Assembly: GCA_947490625.1 (NCBI GenBank)
Contig: CANLHC010000044.1
Location: 1-6,661 of the forward strand
Origin: Candidatus Nanopelagicaceae bacterium
Lineage (GTDB): Bacteria > Actinomycetota > Actinomycetes > Nanopelagicales > Nanopelagicaceae
DNA length: 6,661 nucleotides
Direction: 5' to 3'
The notes below the pieces were generated by a model that made no database searches, had not been told where the DNA came from, and saw only the letters and a list, made by a program, of their open reading frames with translations. The first letter of the stretch is position 1, and each line of letters starts with the position of its first letter. Of this stretch, positions 4,879 through 6,661 are shown piece after piece. Both the position numbers and the translations under genes were made by a program.

Positions 4879-6234
4879 TTACTTCTTCCTATACCCAGCA
4901 GGACACTTTGGATTTACTGAAGTGACTTTGATTATCTTCTTACCTTTTTGGCAATTGATAGTTACCTTCTTAGCTGCTGGTTTAACTTCATCTACTTTGG
5001 CAGGTGCTGGCTCTGTAGTTTTCGCTTCAGAAGCGGCGATCGCTGCCTTCAAATTAAGTTGACTCGTGCTCTTTAACTCGCTCTGCTCGAGAGAACCTTT
5101 CATGCTGGCCGGGATTAGGTCAACGGTCAGGGTCGAATTTTGTATGTTGCTAACCAAGAGTGAAACTTCTGGTCCTTCCAGTTCTACCCCGATTGCAACG
5201 AAACTCTCCAATGGGAGCCCTTCTCTGCCCAATCCATTAACGCTATTTGCAAACAAGCTGATCGGTGGACGCATTTCGTTATCGAGAGAGTAGAAGGCCA
5301 GATATAACCTTTTCTTGAAAGTAGAAGTTTCCACCATAAGAATGGTTCCCTTCGCTGTTCTCGAGATAAAAACTTGACCTTCTTTTTTAAGATCTAAGGT
5401 GAGCCGTTGAATTCGATTATCCGGAAGAGTTGCTAGACATTGAACCGCTGCGTCAGGTAGCCAACCTAGGATCCACTTTTCGTAGGTGAGCAAGCTCAGC
5501 TGATCACCTGCCATAAGACTCAATCTCCCAGGGGCAGTCGCGCTTCCATAAAGGTCCGTCAATCCGTAGAGATGCAAGACTTCATGAGCAATAGTCTTCG
5601 AAGTTTCAGCTTTATCAAACAAGACCGCGTTCATTATCGGTCCTTCATTTGTCACCAATGGCCGGAAATAGAAGTCTTGTAAATCTTTCCGATAGGTCAT
5701 GGCTTCAGCTATAAAACTATTGGAGCTGGTTGAAGAGCCATGCAAAATCACGCCACTAATTCCAGAAAAATCTAACTGTGAATCATAGTCAGTGACCATT
5801 TTTCGAACGAAACCCCATGTTGAAATTGATTCATCCCGTTTTGAATTGCCCGTGTGTTGATTTACCTTAAGGGTTTCCATGGTCAGATTTGTAAAATCAG
5901 TCTTAATTGTGTCCGCAAAGACAAACTCAACGGTTGAGACATTTCCTGAGAGAAATGATAGATACTCTTCCGCATATAAGTAATCTTTTTTCATTGCATC
6001 TGTGAATTTGAAATCTGGGTTATCTTTGAGTTGAAAAGGTACGACAAGTATTTTGGGTTTAGATACTTTCGCTAATCGCTCATCTCGAACTGGAAATCCC
6101 AAGGAAAGTGTCTGCCGTTCTGAGGCTTTAATGCGACATGGGGCGAGGTTATCTGCTTGGGCAGTCGGTGCCATCAACACCGAAATGATGATGAGCGACA
6201 TGGTTAGAAGAGTGGAGATGAGTCGTTCGCGCAT
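4879..6234 (-). CDS. Secreted M6-like zinc metalloprotease with lysine-rich C-terminal module
   Basis: This 451-aa protein starts with a Sec signal peptide (hydrophobic 5-22, probable cleavage after A-Q-A27). The zinc site is H217-E-V-L-H221-L-Y-G-L-T-D227-L-Y, the HExxHxxGxxD form of M6 (immune inhibitor A-like) peptidases. The downstream S-L-M-A-G-D (239-244) and E-K-W-I-L-G-W-L-P-D (252-261) match the Met-turn and G-W-L region that follow the zinc helix in M6-type enzymes. A beta-rich region follows to about 375, then a low-complexity Ala/Glu/Lys/Pro linker (about 395-423) and a basic tail with C428 and C444-P-A-G-Y. Such tails recur on secreted acI proteins in my recollection and may hold the protein at the cell surface. 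ATG 6234 is the first start after an in-frame TGA. It has no good Shine-Dalgarno and may be leaderless. The substrate is unknown. Confidence 0.85.
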   Translation of the reverse strand: MRERLISTLLTMSLIIISVLMAPTAQADNLAPCRIKASERQTLSLGFPVRDERLAKVSKPKILVVPFQLKDNPDFKFTDAMKKDYLYAEEYLSFLSGNVSTVEFVFADTIKTDFTNLTMETLKVNQHTGNSKRDESISTWGFVRKMVTDYDSQLDFSGISGVILHGSSTSSNSFIAEAMTYRKDLQDFYFRPLVTNEGPIMNAVLFDKAETSKTIAHEVLHLYGLTDLYGSATAPGRLSLMAGDQLSLLTYEKWILGWLPDAAVQCLATLPDNRIQRLTLDLKKEGQVFISRTAKGTILMVETSTFKKRLYLAFYSLDNEMRPPISLFANSVNGLGREGLPLESFVAIGVELEGPEVSLLVSNIQNSTLTVDLIPASMKGSLEQSELKSTSQLNLKAAIAASEAKTTEPAPAKVDEVKPAAKKVTINCQKGKKIIKVTSVNPKCPAGYRKK

Positions 6235-6240
6235 ACCGCT

Positions 6241-6246
6241 AGCGTA
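6241..6246 (-). promoter_or_regulatory. Candidate -10 element of the protease gene
   Basis: TACGCT on the minus strand fits the TAnnnT pattern and ends 6 nt before the ATG. With no Shine-Dalgarno present, this spacing would put the RNA start at or near the ATG. No clear -35 is seen. Confidence 0.3.
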
Positions 6247-6300
6247 GTTTCAACGCTGAACCAAAGCGAGCGTCTTGGCCGTAATCACAACTCTTCACGT

Positions 6301-6306
6301 TAGAAT
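6301..6306 (+). promoter_or_regulatory. -10 element of the YqhA-like gene, leaderless arrangement
   Basis: TAGAAT matches TATAAT at five of six positions and ends 7 nt before ATG 6314. Transcription normally begins about 7 nt past the -10, so the mRNA should begin at the start codon. No Shine-Dalgarno is present. A TTGGCC at 6275-6280 is 20 nt from the -10, too far for a standard -35. Confidence 0.55.
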
Positions 6307-6313
6307 ATCGCCC

Positions 6314-6661
6314 ATGAAGACGATTCTTGGCCTGACTCGATATGCGGTAATCGTTCCAGCGCTGGCATCAATTATTGGCGCTCTACTACTTATGGCACAA
6401 GGATCAATCGAGATGATCACAGTTCTTATCGATGCGGTCTCGAATAAATCCTCTCTCAAGGAATCAATCGTTGCCGTTCTCACCGCAGTCGATGCAATCT
6501 TGCTCGGCACGGTTTTACTTGTAATTGGTTATGGACTTTATGAACTCTTTATCGACGATGAACTGCCTGTTCCGCTCTGGCTTCGCGTCTATGACCTTGA
6601 TGACTTGAAGTCAAAGTTAATCGGCGTAGTCGTTGCAATCATCGCCGTTGTTTTTGTTGGT
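6314..6661 (+). CDS. YqhA/UPF0114 family membrane protein (3' truncated by window)
   Basis: The frame from ATG 6314 is open for 116 codons to the window edge. Hydrophobic segments lie at about 10-30, 52-77 and from 103 onward. The signature G-L-Y-E-L-F-I (74-80), just after the second segment, and D-L-D-D-L-K-S-K-L (94-102), before the third, are characteristic of UPF0114, whose members are usually about 160-180 residues, so roughly a third is missing here. These are inner-membrane proteins without a firmly established function. The gene is divergent from the protease across 79 nt and looks leaderless. The alternative, a generic membrane protein, is unlikely given the two motifs. Confidence 0.85.
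   Translation, partial: MKTILGLTRYAVIVPALASIIGALLLMAQGSIEMITVLIDAVSNKSSLKESIVAVLTAVDAILLGTVLLVIGYGLYELFIDDELPVPLWLRVYDLDDLKSKLIGVVVAIIAVVFVG

Noticed and set aside
6295..6510. 71-codon minus-strand frame
   Set aside because: It is antisense to the YqhA-like gene, whose conserved motifs are on the plus strand, and it crosses that gene's promoter.

Overview
The window reads as ordinary chromosome from a small-genome actinobacterium, probably a freshwater acI lineage (Nanopelagicales, 'Planktophila'-like). This is an inference from four things: moderate G+C well below that of Streptomyces-type relatives, tight gene packing, a sugar ABC transporter operon with no ATPase of its own, and a secreted protein ending in a lysine-rich tail with a C...CPAGY motif that I associate from memory with that group. 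No database was searched. I see no mobile elements, tRNA, rRNA or CRISPR.

Layout. Positions 1-165 hold the 3' end of an unidentified plus-strand gene. It converges on, and overlaps by four bases, the last gene of a minus-strand operon. Read in the direction of transcription, that operon is: a secreted family-1-like sugar-binding protein (4289-3006), a strong 14-bp hairpin (2989-2958), a MalF-like permease (2926-2042), a MalG-like permease (2045-1128, ATGA overlap), and an aldo/keto reductase of the D-threo-aldose/L-fucose dehydrogenase type (1088-162). Together they would import a sugar and oxidise it. The transport ATPase must come from elsewhere, as with MsiK-type shared ATPases. For three genes the longest open frame is not the likely protein: Shine-Dalgarno placement moves the start inward for the binding protein, the MalF-like permease and the reductase.

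Upstream of the operon lies a 265-nt gap with a likely promoter, a 5'-leader stem-loop next to the Shine-Dalgarno, and an unassigned inverted repeat. Beyond it is a very small minus-strand gene (4704-4555, 49 aa) with a strong ribosome site. Its C-x-C...C-N-G-T-H pattern resembles the [2Fe-2S] ligand set of CDGSH proteins, with one extra residue in the spacing. This is the most unusual item in the window. A possible 31-aa ORF lies just ahead of it, ending in its ribosome site.

The right end has a divergent pair. On the minus strand is a secreted M6-like zinc metalloprotease (6234-4879). On the plus strand is the 5' part of a YqhA/UPF0114 membrane protein (6314 to the window edge). The plus-strand gene, and perhaps the protease, appears to be read from a leaderless mRNA.
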